From NCBI GenBank assembly GCA_965248395.1, contig OZ252103.1, positions 1,736,001 through 1,800,000 of the forward strand: a DNA stretch of 64,000 bases, given 5' to 3'. Source of the stretch: JAAXHH01 sp965248395 (GTDB taxonomy: Bacteria; JAAXHH01). A program made the translations under genes and the position numbers. How positions within the stretch are numbered: the stretch's first letter is position 1; each line of letters opens with the position of its first letter. This document shows positions 35,702 through 44,763 of the stretch, one piece after another. The notes beneath the pieces are model-generated. The model saw only the letters and a list, made by a program, of their open reading frames with translations, was not told the DNA's origin and did not search any database.

Positions 35702-36319
35702 TTATGAGGTCGCCTCTAAGATGGCATATCGGAATGTGTTGAAACTCTTCGAGCGATTACGATTCGTTTCCATATGTTGTGCAATGGATTCCGCTGCTTG
35801 TACCTTGCCCAATCCTTCACTGAAATAGCCACTACGCTGCATGATCATCTCGAAAGCCTCCCATGTCCCACCCGCAATCGAGTCAGGATTGCGGTAACGA
35901 GATCGGTTTGGGATGCTCCTTGATACACCTGGATATGCTTCACAAACGGCTTCCCAGTCTCCAAAGTACCATGCTTCTAATTCCTCGACCACAATGCGAT
36001 TTACTAGTTGCCATGATCGGATTCCCGCCGTGGAACGCGTACGCAAGCCCGATTCTGCCGCGAGTTTTTCCAGTAGGGATTTCAATGTTCGACAGTCGTC
36101 GTTGTCGCGGTCAATTACTACTAAGATTCTGTAGTAGTCAGGTATCCACTTTACATATGCTAGTAGCCGATTCTTTAGCTTTCTCAGTAGGTCTTTCTTT
36201 CCTCGAAATGTGTGAATTTCAAACGTCGTCTCCGTAGGTAATAGTCGAGGTAGTAACGTAAGTAAGAACGCCTCCATCGAATACTCTTCAGTGAGTATCA
36301 CCAGGTGTGGTTGGTTCAA
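35702..36319 (-). CDS. TOPRIM-like protein of DUF4276 type, partner of the ATPase
   Basis: The 205 residues have strands ending in acidic residues: LVILTEEYSMEAFL, then RILVVIDRDNDDCRTLKSLLEKL, and VEELEAWYFGDWEAVCEAYP. This pattern is typical of DUF4276 and RloB-like TOPRIM-fold proteins found beside SMC/ABC-type ATPases in phage-defence loci. It starts two bases after the ATPase stop, so the two are one unit. It may be the nuclease or effector. The G+C content is visibly lower than in flanking genes, suggesting transfer. The family assignment is from motif memory. Confidence 0.65.
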   Translation of the reverse strand: MNQPHLVILTEEYSMEAFLLTLLPRLLPTETTFEIHTFRGKKDLLRKLKNRLLAYVKWIPDYYRILVVIDRDNDDCRTLKSLLEKLAAESGLRTRSTAGIRSWQLVNRIVVEELEAWYFGDWEAVCEAYPGVSRSIPNRSRYRNPDSIAGGTWEAFEMIMQRSGYFSEGLGKVQAAESIAQHMETNRNRSKSFNTFRYAILEATS

Positions 36320-36321
36320 AT

Positions 36322-37563
36322 CTAATTCCTATTTGTACTGTTTTTTCTGTTTATTGGAGCACCTTGTTCAGTCAATGGGTCACCCACTCTGAAGTGACCT
36401 TCCATCCACAAATCGCCGAGTTGAGCACCAGATTCTACAAACTCGGATACTCCATGCAATTCATCAATACGATTAGTTTGTGTATATCCCTTTTCATCTC
36501 GCCAAAGAACGCGTACCTCCTTGGATCGTAGAGCATCTATAAAAAATGGAGAATGTGTTGTAATCAGCAACTGAGTGTGTGCACTGGCCGCTCGGCATTC
36601 CTCAGCTAAACCGTTGAGCAATCGGGGATGAAGATAGTTTTCCGGCTCCTCGATTCCGATAAAGGGCGGAGGCTCCGGATCGTACAATATCAGTAGATAT
36701 GCTAGCATCTTCAATGTACCATCAGATGCAAATCTGGCCAGTACAGGATGACTGAACGGCGCGTCTTTGATCTGCAATAACAGTCGACCGTCCTGCATAG
36801 TATCTGCCAAAGCTTTTTCAATACGCGGTATACGCAAACGCAACGTGTAAAATATGCTTTCAAGTCGTGAAGGATGTCCCTCGGCTAGGTATTGTAGGAC
36901 ATTTGCGAGATTATCGCCGGTTTTGGTTAGACGTTCGTGTGGACCTGCTTCAGGTTGGCCTCTTGTACTCTCAGCAGATAAGTAGGACAGGTGCCAACCC
37001 ATGATGAAGTCGCGTAGTGCAGCAACTCGCGGGTGTTCTTGAAATTGACCTAGTGCGTTCACAGCTAGTAGATCTGGTGATTTCAATGGGATTTCCACAC
37101 GCTGGTCCTCGACGTCCGGGGCTTCGCCACTAGCAGCTCTACCCTTCCCATGTTGATACTCAAGGAAGCGAAACGGTGCACCGTAGCTACCGCGTTTCCA
37201 ACTTAGCGATTCGCGAACGACTATCGGCGTTCCATCTGGTTCATCAACGGTTAGATGGTAGGTGATTAATGGAGTCTTGGTACGTTCACGATACTTGATC
37301 TCGATCTTTATTGCGCCATCGGCATCTCGGGTTTTAAGTTCCCTTGCATTACCGCGGCGATTCCAAGCTCGTCGAAGGCCAAACTCGAAACATTCTGCAA
37401 GAAACGCAAACACATCAAATACCGTTGATTTACCACTACCATTGGGTCCGAGCAACACCGTCATAGGTGTAAGGTTCTTAAACTCGACATTTCTCAATGC
37501 ACGAAAGTTCTGTACTTTTAAATACTCGATTCTTGGGGGGGGAGTTGGCTTCGAGGATAGCAT
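36322..37563 (-). CDS. SMC/ABC-type AAA ATPase (AAA_15/AAA_21-like)
   Basis: The 413-residue ATPase has Walker A GPNGSGKST (residues 39-47) straight after an RecF/SMC-like start (IEYLKVQNFRALRNVEF). A signature-like segment follows (LARFASDGTLKMLAYLL), then Walker B FIGIEEPENYLHP and the H-loop TTHSPFFID. This is the OLD/AbiL/PARIS-like class of ATPase that partners TOPRIM proteins. It lacks its own TOPRIM domain, which is supplied by the downstream gene. It is probably the sensor of a defence system. The G+C content is about half by eye, below its surroundings. Confidence 0.85.
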   Translation of the reverse strand: MLSSKPTPPPRIEYLKVQNFRALRNVEFKNLTPMTVLLGPNGSGKSTVFDVFAFLAECFEFGLRRAWNRRGNARELKTRDADGAIKIEIKYRERTKTPLITYHLTVDEPDGTPIVVRESLSWKRGSYGAPFRFLEYQHGKGRAASGEAPDVEDQRVEIPLKSPDLLAVNALGQFQEHPRVAALRDFIMGWHLSYLSAESTRGQPEAGPHERLTKTGDNLANVLQYLAEGHPSRLESIFYTLRLRIPRIEKALADTMQDGRLLLQIKDAPFSHPVLARFASDGTLKMLAYLLILYDPEPPPFIGIEEPENYLHPRLLNGLAEECRAASAHTQLLITTHSPFFIDALRSKEVRVLWRDEKGYTQTNRIDELHGVSEFVESGAQLGDLWMEGHFRVGDPLTEQGAPINRKNSTNRN

Positions 37564-38111
37564 ATATGCGTTACTCTCTCACTCAATTAGTTCTACTCAG
37601 AACGGACCAATTAACTGAACAATGCTTACTATTCGCTCATGATGAGTTAATCCAACCAGAACGATGTCGTGAGCATAGTACAAATTGGAGATTCAGTCTG
37701 TTTGGAACGAGAAACAATATATAACAAGGTTAACTTTATGTGAAGTGCAAACACGTTGTAATTTAGTATAGAGAAAATGGATGAACTCGAAATGATATGA
37801 GGTCCATTCCTACCACGTATGGTTACCCGAAAAACACTAAGCTGATTAGGGTAATGCCTTACTTGGGGGTATGACGAGTATACCGGCCAGTTCGAAGGCA
37901 TCTGCGGGTCAGTAGCACTCTGGTCTTGGGCGGACTACGCCCGGCCGACCGGTCCGCGGACGGCATTCAAGCACTCGTTCCTCCCACCGCCAGGATACAA
38001 GTTGAACAGATTTTTAAAAGTAACGTAGATAGGGAATAGAAATCAGATCTTAGCCCTAACTCTTGCATAGTTGATTAACATCGGGTGGAACGTAATGACG
38101 TTTGCCCATTC
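37564..38111. other. Gene-free A/T-rich spacer
   Basis: These 548 bases upstream of the ATPase have stops in all frames and no motif I can support. They presumably hold the ATPase promoter and the left boundary of the low-G+C segment. Confidence 0.5.
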
Positions 38112-38882
38112 TCATGATACAAGATTCCTATATTCCGCTTGAAGCCACGCTCTTTCCAGTTTGATATCCTCGACATCGCCTCTACGGCTGTACAATCTCC
38201 AGGGATCGATTCCCGATTTTCCCAGATCCGAAATCCTGGTGATTTCCATCTCCTGAAGGTCTATCAGGGCATCAATCACGGTCTTTGTCGATACACCACC
38301 ATAGCTGTCGCAAAGTACGTTCAGTCGTTTTCGCAGGTCGGGTGGATGATCAAATCCCACCTCCTTCCAGTATTCCCGGCCCCGCAAGGGAACCAGGTGC
38401 CACGCGACCTGGGCTATGTCCATAACGGGTTCACCTGGCTCGGCGAAATCCCAATCGATCACGCCGCTCAGTGCACATTCATGCCAAACCGTATTCCAGG
38501 GGCCGAGATCCCCATGGCGAACGATCAAGCCAGGACGCCATTTCAACCCCGGCACGCACCATTCGGCATCCTCCGGCGGTATGAAATCCCTAACCGCGCG
38601 ATGGTATGATTTCAAGAACTCCGACACCTGCTCGAGACCACGGTCCGTTTTCAGAATACCCATCCACGGTCTCAATCCTGCTTCGCCTTCTATATAGGAA
38701 AGTGTTTCGTGTTCCCCATCTACCTCCAATACCCGGGGTACGCCCTTGAAATCGATTTCTTCCAGGTACCTGAGCAGTCCGTGTACCGCGGGTGTCCATC
38801 GGTACACGGACCGGCGAACGGTGTTCCCTGCCCGCTCCACTTTGTTGATCGAACCGCTTCGATGATCATTGTCTTCCATCAT
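38112..38882 (-). CDS. APH-family phosphotransferase
   Basis: The 256 residues have the aminoglycoside-phosphotransferase/choline-kinase fold: the catalytic loop IVRHGDLGPWNTVW (HGDxxxxN) and the metal-binding VIDWDFAEPGEPVMDIAQVAW. The N-terminal ATP-binding lobe is short, with LSYIEGEAG as the hinge. The family phosphorylates aminoglycosides, sugars or choline-like substrates; nothing indicates which. It is divergent from the ComB-like gene with an 84-base spacer. Confidence 0.85.
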   Translation of the reverse strand: MMEDNDHRSGSINKVERAGNTVRRSVYRWTPAVHGLLRYLEEIDFKGVPRVLEVDGEHETLSYIEGEAGLRPWMGILKTDRGLEQVSEFLKSYHRAVRDFIPPEDAEWCVPGLKWRPGLIVRHGDLGPWNTVWHECALSGVIDWDFAEPGEPVMDIAQVAWHLVPLRGREYWKEVGFDHPPDLRKRLNVLCDSYGGVSTKTVIDALIDLQEMEITRISDLGKSGIDPWRLYSRRGDVEDIKLERAWLQAEYRNLVS

Positions 38883-38966
38883 CGATTTCCTTTACGTTAG
38901 GCAGACAGTATACCTGCAAGATTAAATGCGGTACTTGGGAATACATGGAGCGCTTGGGAGTATTTC

Positions 38967-39704
38967 ATGTACTACGACCAACGAAATTATGATATACGTT
39001 GCGAATGGGGCGCCGAGGGGTTGGCAGAACTGCTCCCCAGCAGCCGGGCCATGGTCATCGTAGATGTCCTGTCGTTTTCCACCTGTGTAGACATTGCCGT
39101 TGGAAACGGCGCGATGGTATATCCCTACCGGTGCAAGGACCGTACCGCGGTTGACTTCGCCAGGGCCCGCAACGCACATATGGCCAACTTTAACCGGGAT
39201 TTTGAAGGAGGCGGTTATTCACTGGCTCCCTCGTCCCTTGTAAACATCCCCCCGGGTACCTCCCTGGTCCTGCCCTCGCCCAACGGCTCTACCCTTTCCC
39301 TGTCGACGGGTAATGTGCCGACATTCGCCGGATGCCTCAGAAACGCTTCCGCCCTGGCAAACAAGCTGCAGCAATACGGAACGGGGATCAGTATCATCCC
39401 CGCGGGGGAACGCTGGAAGGAACAGCAAACCCTGAGACCCGCCATCGAAGACCTGATCGGAGCGGGAGCCATCATCCATGCCCTGAAAGGATCCCGCTCG
39501 CCCGAAACCGAATCCGCGGCCGCGGTTTTTAGCAAGTTAAAAGGCAAGCTGGAATCGATCCTAAAGGAATCGAGTTCCGGGAGAGAGTTAATCGGACGGG
39601 GATTCGAACGGGATGTTCAACTGGCGGCTGTGTTGGATGTGAGTAACAGTGTTCCAATGCTCGTTGCCGAGGCGTATCGATCTCCGCTTGCTCAGACTTC
39701 ATAG
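38967..39704 (+). CDS. 2-phosphosulfolactate phosphatase (ComB) family protein
   Basis: The 245 residues match the ComB family: VIVDVLSFSTCVDIAVGNGAMVYPY with the conserved Asp and Cys, LPSPNGSTLS, and IIPAGERW. ComB hydrolyses 2-phosphosulfolactate in coenzyme M synthesis in methanogens; many bacteria carry homologues whose substrate is unknown. No other coenzyme M genes are here, so I keep the family name only. Its stop is 4 bases from the convergent acyltransferase stop. Confidence 0.85.
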   Translation: MYYDQRNYDIRCEWGAEGLAELLPSSRAMVIVDVLSFSTCVDIAVGNGAMVYPYRCKDRTAVDFARARNAHMANFNRDFEGGGYSLAPSSLVNIPPGTSLVLPSPNGSTLSLSTGNVPTFAGCLRNASALANKLQQYGTGISIIPAGERWKEQQTLRPAIEDLIGAGAIIHALKGSRSPETESAAAVFSKLKGKLESILKESSSGRELIGRGFERDVQLAAVLDVSNSVPMLVAEAYRSPLAQTS

Positions 39705-39708
39705 TATC

Positions 39709-40740
39709 TCACACTTCATAGGCCGTCCACGCACCCAAGCAACCGTGCCCGCGGCGTACATGAAGAAGCCGTTTTTCGGGTTCGGCTATATATCCTGAAA
39801 TAGAGTGCATCTGGACGGCACCGTGCCTGCAAATGCCCCCCGGGTCGTTTTCGTGATCGGCCAGAATCTGCTTTATAGTATCTACCGAGATGGTGCCCCA
39901 CTGTTCCTGGACCAGGACCCGTATGCGGTCCAGACGCGGACAGGAATCAAGCAGATAGCCGGACTCGTGTTCGGTAAACGGGGATGTCAGATAGTGGTTC
40001 GTATGCAGGCACGCATCCGGGTGCGCGTCCTGGTACCGGGCAATCCCCTCGGGCCGCACTTCCACGGAACCGATGTGTCCCTGTCCATCGCATAACAGCA
40101 CATTGGCAGCGGAGCAGGTGCGGTTTTTCGCCAGCAGGTCCACACAATCCTCGACCGTCCGTTGCTCCAGAATCAGACGCTTGAGCGGGTAATGGGGCAG
40201 CCCCAACTGCCAGGTAAAACCATACAGCGCATTGGCAAAGTGGGCGACGCCGTACCCGTTCATCCCGGCATAGCCCAACTGTCCGGCAAATGTGAACATC
40301 AACGCACGCGGACGGCCATCGCTGGGGTTGACCCGTAACAGGATAGCTACGTCGGCGTATTCCGGTTCGAGGTCCTGATTCTGTCCGGCCAGCGTGCTAC
40401 CATCCGCCGTGGCCGTCCGTGTCAACGCGAATGCGGTGCAGGCCCCAACCGGCTTCTGTGCGGCTTCGGCACGGACTTGGCACAGTACGGCTTCTTCCAG
40501 GCTGATATCCGCGCCTGAAGCCAAACCCCTTACCTCTTCGGCAAAGGCCTGACTCAGATGCTCGATCAACGGCCAGAAATCCATTGCGTTACGGCATAAA
40601 ACGTCTCGCGATTTGCCCGTCAATCTCTCGATCCAAAGCAGGTATCGTTGAATCAAGTCGGCAGCCTGCGCACCGTGCTGATAGCCCATCTCGTAAGCGC
40701 TGCCTTCTACTTCTACGAGGGGAAAGGTGTGATCTGTCAT
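39709..40740 (-). CDS. C45-type autoproteolytic acyltransferase/hydrolase
   Basis: The 343-residue Ntn-hydrolase resembles isopenicillin N acyltransferase. The self-cleavage site and nucleophile are at VGACTAFAL (Cys after Ala), followed by DGSTLAGQNQDLEPEYADVAILL with the conserved Asn-Asp region, and ANVLLCDGQGHIGSVEV. It starts with the family-like VEGSAYEMGYQHGAQAADLI. It probably hydrolyses or transfers acyl groups on amides; the substrate is unknown. There is no signal peptide. Confidence 0.85.
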   Translation of the reverse strand: MTDHTFPLVEVEGSAYEMGYQHGAQAADLIQRYLLWIERLTGKSRDVLCRNAMDFWPLIEHLSQAFAEEVRGLASGADISLEEAVLCQVRAEAAQKPVGACTAFALTRTATADGSTLAGQNQDLEPEYADVAILLRVNPSDGRPRALMFTFAGQLGYAGMNGYGVAHFANALYGFTWQLGLPHYPLKRLILEQRTVEDCVDLLAKNRTCSAANVLLCDGQGHIGSVEVRPEGIARYQDAHPDACLHTNHYLTSPFTEHESGYLLDSCPRLDRIRVLVQEQWGTISVDTIKQILADHENDPGGICRHGAVQMHSISGYIAEPEKRLLHVRRGHGCLGAWTAYEV

Positions 40741-41118
40741 GTTGTCCTATGGCCTTTCCATATTGCCACAGTGCACTGACGGTGTCTTTTTGAAAACATT
40801 GAAGACGAGCCTGCGTCGTAGCTTCAATGAGTTCAGTCGACGACCAACACAATATCGCCTAAGGCAATCGTTTCACCAGGACATCTGAAACGAGGATAAT
40901 CAATCAACATGGCTTTATCAAGTGGCCTTGACCAGGGGGCGTAGATACGTATCTTCTAAGAACCTGGTAATTACTTCTCTCGATCTGTTAATTTCGTGGT
41001 CTATCTGCCTTCGTTTCGTACCAAAGGCTCGTCTAAAACCGTGCGGTGGATGCTCCCGTGACTTCTATGCATTGTGGTTGGGATTCAGGGTTATAGCAAA
41101 TCCATTGGTAGGGACTTT
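40741..41118. other. Gene-free spacer upstream of the HNH pair
   Basis: I see no supported gene or RNA in these 378 bases. TAGGGA at 41109-41114 is the ribosome-binding site of the first HNH gene. Short open frames here overlap other genes or lack start signals. Confidence 0.4.
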
Positions 41119-42039
41119 GTGGATATCAAACTGGTTGTGGCCGTGACCGATGGTGACTGGTTCGAAACATTACGCCGGAAACCGCATCTGGATGAGGTCA
41201 ATTTCTGGTCGCCATCGCCTAAGAACTTCAATGCGCTCCAGCAGGGCGAGTTGTTTCTTTTCAAACTGCATGCTCCGCACAACGTGATCGTTGGCGGTGG
41301 TGTTTTTGCACATGCAAACAACTTGTCCTGTGCTCTTGCATGGGAAGCGTTCGGGGAGTCGAACGGCGCACATTCAGTACAAGAAATGCGCTCGCGAATC
41401 TTGCGATATCGACGCACTGATCCTGCCGATCGAGGAGATTTCAGTATCGGTTGCCGTATCCTCACCCAGCCGTTCTTTTTTGAAGATGCTGAGTTTATCC
41501 CCGTTCCTTCCAGCTGGTCGTCCAATATCGTTTCGTTCAAAACTTACAGTACGGGGCAATCGGACGGAATGGCTCTGTGGAACGCGGTCAACGACCGTTG
41601 GGAACAGCCGCGTTTTGCAGACAGGGTTGCAGAACCGGATCGGTTTGGGAAGCCGCAACTCGTCAAACCTCGCCTTGGTCAGGGCGCATTTCGGATTCTA
41701 GTGACCGACATATACGATCGCCGGTGCGCGGTGACTCGGGAGCGGACACTTCCCGCGCTTGATGCCGCCCACATCCGGCCGTACAGAGAAGGAGGCGTTC
41801 ACAAAGCCAGTAACGGTCTGTTGTTGAGGCGAGATATCCACGGCCTGTTTGACAATGGTTATGTGACAGTCACGCCCGATCTGGATTTCGAGGTCAGCCG
41901 TAGGGTAAGGGAAGAATTCGAAAACGGCAGGGATTACTATGCCTTACACGGCCAACCCATCAAAGTTCCCGAACGTATCGAACACAGACCTGATCCCGAG
42001 GTACTGACCTGGCATAATGAGCAATGTTACAGGGGATGA
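41119..42039 (+). CDS. HNH endonuclease with PUA-like sensor domain
   Basis: The 306 residues (GTG 41119, five bases after TAGGGA) begin with an EVE/PUA-like stretch (VVAVTDGDWFETLRR, NFWSPSPKNFNALQQGELFLFKLHAPHNVIVGGGVF). The C-terminus has an HNH_2-type nuclease: CAVTRERTLPALDAAHIRPY, SNGLLLRRDIHGLFDNGYVTV. Domains of the PUA class fused to HNH nucleases often read modified bases and cut modified DNA (type IV-like restriction). It is followed after 6 bases by a second HNH gene, so they form an operon. Confidence 0.75.
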   Translation: MDIKLVVAVTDGDWFETLRRKPHLDEVNFWSPSPKNFNALQQGELFLFKLHAPHNVIVGGGVFAHANNLSCALAWEAFGESNGAHSVQEMRSRILRYRRTDPADRGDFSIGCRILTQPFFFEDAEFIPVPSSWSSNIVSFKTYSTGQSDGMALWNAVNDRWEQPRFADRVAEPDRFGKPQLVKPRLGQGAFRILVTDIYDRRCAVTRERTLPALDAAHIRPYREGGVHKASNGLLLRRDIHGLFDNGYVTVTPDLDFEVSRRVREEFENGRDYYALHGQPIKVPERIEHRPDPEVLTWHNEQCYRG

Positions 42040-42045
42040 TGAACT

Positions 42046-42975
42046 GTGATGAATCGGGATGATGACGATACGCGGATGCGCTTGGCCGCTTTCTCGTATA
42101 TACGGCAACTGACGGAAACGCACGGCCACCTGAGAAAAAACGAGTTGGCGCCGGGTTTCGTATTTGAAGGTGAGCGGATCCCCTTGGTCAATCCGCAGAG
42201 AGGGATCTTCAAACCACGCCAGATGCGGTACCTGCTTTCGATCCGTACGGTGTTTCCCCGCCCAGGAGCCCGAGTCTGGTATGATGATCAGCGACAGGTC
42301 CACCGGCAGATCTATGAAGGCGATGAAGCCGTCGACTACGCGTTTATGGGAGATAACCCGGAAGCAGCGGACAACCGGTGGTTAAAGGAAGCGTTCGAAA
42401 ACCAGATCCCGGTGATCTATTTCCTCGGTGTTTCTCCCGGTAGTTACCAGGCGATTGTCCCCACTTACGTCTCCGGATGGGACGGATTTGCTTTGAAATC
42501 CACGCTCACCTTTGGGAATCCCATTCAAGACGAACTTGCTGCGCCTGGCAGTGCAATCGAGCGCAGGTATGCATTACACCTGGTCAAAGAACGCCTGCAT
42601 CAGTCCACTTTCCGCGAGGCCGTTCTATTCGCTTACGGTGGTCGCTGCGCAATCTCCGGGCTGCCGGAAAAACAACTGCTGGATGCTGCCCACATCGTTT
42701 CAGATGGCGACGAAGCACTCGGACAACCCATCGTGCCGAATGGGCTTTCCCTGTCAAAAATTCACCACGCGGCGTTCGATGCCCACCTGATCGGTATCGA
42801 CCCCGATTACCGGCTGCATGTATCGGAACGCCTGCTCGACCAGGACGACGGTCCCATGCTCCAGTCGCTCAAGCAGCTCGATGAGTCGAGGTTACATCTA
42901 CCATCACGCACCAGGGATTATCCGGATCGAGACCGGCTTGACAGACGATTTGGGGAATTTAGAAAGGCCGGTTGA
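42046..42975 (+). CDS. HNH endonuclease with SRA-like N-terminal domain
   Basis: The 309 residues have an N-terminal region IRQLTETHG...LAPGFVFEGERIPLVNPQRGIFKPRQM...PLSI-like, with IPVIYFLGVSPGSYQAIVPTYV. This is the pattern of bacterial SRA-like domains that flip 5-methylcytosine-type bases. The C-terminal HNH reads CAISGLPEKQLLDAAHIVSD, VPNGLSLSKIHHAAFDAHLIGID. The most likely role is modification-dependent restriction. The catalytic core matches that of the preceding gene but the sensor differs, as if the pair covers different modified targets. Confidence 0.78.
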   Translation: MMNRDDDDTRMRLAAFSYIRQLTETHGHLRKNELAPGFVFEGERIPLVNPQRGIFKPRQMRYLLSIRTVFPRPGARVWYDDQRQVHRQIYEGDEAVDYAFMGDNPEAADNRWLKEAFENQIPVIYFLGVSPGSYQAIVPTYVSGWDGFALKSTLTFGNPIQDELAAPGSAIERRYALHLVKERLHQSTFREAVLFAYGGRCAISGLPEKQLLDAAHIVSDGDEALGQPIVPNGLSLSKIHHAAFDAHLIGIDPDYRLHVSERLLDQDDGPMLQSLKQLDESRLHLPSRTRDYPDRDRLDRRFGEFRKAG

Positions 42976-43092
42976 ATCCCAGTTATTAAATCGGCTTCTC
43001 CGCCTGCCGGCATCGGATGCAAATGGATTAGACGTGTCCGACTGAAATGGCGGAAGCCCTACCGGACTACAGAAAAGACACGTCCTGCCGGC

Positions 43093-44301
43093 CTACCTCG
43101 AAGCGGAGGGCCATAATACACCCTGTTCCATTTGCTCCACAGGGCCCTCACCCATGAAGGCGAACTTCTGCAGGCGTTTCCCTTCGTAGGTCTCCGTGGT
43201 GTAGACGTTGCCCTTAGAGTCGGTGGCAATGCTGTGAACGCCGAAGAACTGGCCGGGCTGCCGGCCGCCGTCGCCGAATGTGGCCAGGATTTCCATCGTC
43301 TCGCGCAGCAGCACGTGCACCTTCATGTTCTGGCCGTCGGCCACGTATATGTATTTTTGCTCTGCGTCCTTCGAGAAAGCGACGTCCCAGGTGGATCCGC
43401 CTCCCAGCGTGTTCACGGCGATGATCTGCTCCATCACGAAGGTCCCGTCCGTCCTGAACACCTGGATCCGGTTGTTCGGGCGGTCGCAGACATATACATG
43501 ACCGTCATTGGAAGGATCGGCCGCATGGACAGGATTGCGGAACTGCTGGACCGGCGGCGCCTCGGGATCGTACAGCCCCAGATTCGTATCGTCGGGTTCG
43601 TTGCCGTAGGCGCCCCAGTACCGCTTGAAGGCCCCGGTCTCGATGTCGAGTACCGCGACGCGCTTGTTTAGATAGCCATCGGCGACATAGGCTTCGTTGG
43701 CGCTGGCGTCGAAGGAGATCTTGGCCACTCGGCCGAAGTTCTCCATATCCATGCTGTTGCCCATCCACTGGGGATCCGCCTCGTCGAAGGATTCTGCCTG
43801 CCGCGTTCCCGGTTTTCCAAACTGCTTAAGGAAGGTGCCGTCCTGGGCGAAGACCAGGATATGGGCGTCATCGCTGCCGTTGCCACCGATCCACAGGTTG
43901 TCCATAGGGTCCGCGGTGATGCCGTGATTGGACGCGGGCCAGTCGTAGCCATCGCCCGGACCGCCCCAGTGGCTCAGGAGATCGCCTTCCGGGCTGAACT
44001 GAAGGACCGGCGGCGCAGGTACGCAGCATTCGCCCAGGGGCGGATCCTGCGCGGCGCCCAGTTCATTGGCGGGGTTGCCATTGCCGCGGTGAATGATCCA
44101 GATATTGTCCTGGGAATCGACCGTGACACCGATGGCCGAACCCAGTACCCAATGGTTGGGCAAGGGCTTGGGCCACATGGGATCTACTTCTAGCATCGGC
44201 GCCATGACGGCCTCTGTGTTCGTTTCCGGCGCTTCCATGTCGGCACACGCGGTAATGAGAAACAGGAATATCACGCTCAATGCAGTCGGATACCGTTTCA
44301 T
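43093..44301 (-). CDS. NHL-repeat beta-propeller lipoprotein
   Basis: The 402 residues begin with a lipobox LITAC (signal YPTALSVIFLFLITAC), so the protein is lipid-anchored. The rest is a six-bladed propeller with NHL-like blades: GVTVDSQDNIWIIHRGN, GITADPMDNLWIGGNGSDDAHILVF, HVYVCDRPNNRIQVF, IYVADGQNMKVHVL, SIATDSKGNVYTTETYEGKRLQKF. Similar proteins include the lyase domain of peptide-amidating enzymes, but I see no catalytic signature that would prove activity. The 117 bases between it and the convergent HNH gene hold no gene. Confidence 0.85.
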   Translation of the reverse strand: MKRYPTALSVIFLFLITACADMEAPETNTEAVMAPMLEVDPMWPKPLPNHWVLGSAIGVTVDSQDNIWIIHRGNGNPANELGAAQDPPLGECCVPAPPVLQFSPEGDLLSHWGGPGDGYDWPASNHGITADPMDNLWIGGNGSDDAHILVFAQDGTFLKQFGKPGTRQAESFDEADPQWMGNSMDMENFGRVAKISFDASANEAYVADGYLNKRVAVLDIETGAFKRYWGAYGNEPDDTNLGLYDPEAPPVQQFRNPVHAADPSNDGHVYVCDRPNNRIQVFRTDGTFVMEQIIAVNTLGGGSTWDVAFSKDAEQKYIYVADGQNMKVHVLLRETMEILATFGDGGRQPGQFFGVHSIATDSKGNVYTTETYEGKRLQKFAFMGEGPVEQMEQGVLWPSASR

Positions 44302-44758
44302 TGGATTTCCTCCTTGAAAAGGCTGCGCTTACATGACAACCTTTCGGGTGTAAGTGCATGTAACGTGCCTGGTGGCACTGTTTAGACGATGTTTATTACA
44401 CGGTCTGAGATGTTGGCTGTTCGAATTTGAATTGGATGCCATGGGAGTTGATATAGGACTCCATCTACGTACGATCCCCCCAAACAGTAATACCTAACCA
44501 GATCACTTCGTCAAGTAAATGTTTGCAGGATTGCAGGCATGTAGATCCTGTTTTATCAACAGCAAGCCGTTCATTTCATTTGGTGTCGTGTTTTTGGGAG
44601 GCGAGCACCAAATTCGATTACAGCGACTTAAGTTTGACATTTACGATATTGAACCGCGTATTCGATTTTAGTCTCCCAGATTATGCACACGTGCGCGAAC
44701 AAAGTGCCGGTTTCCAAACGTCGTTTTTGAAACCTTTGCCTCAATTGCAGTACGGCAT
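44302..44758. other. Gene-free spacer before the IS3-family copy
   Basis: These 457 bases contain the upstream region of the lipoprotein gene and no supported gene. The last bases before the insertion sequence read GGCAT and show no direct repeat of the other flank. Confidence 0.4.
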
Positions 44759-44763
44759 TGATG

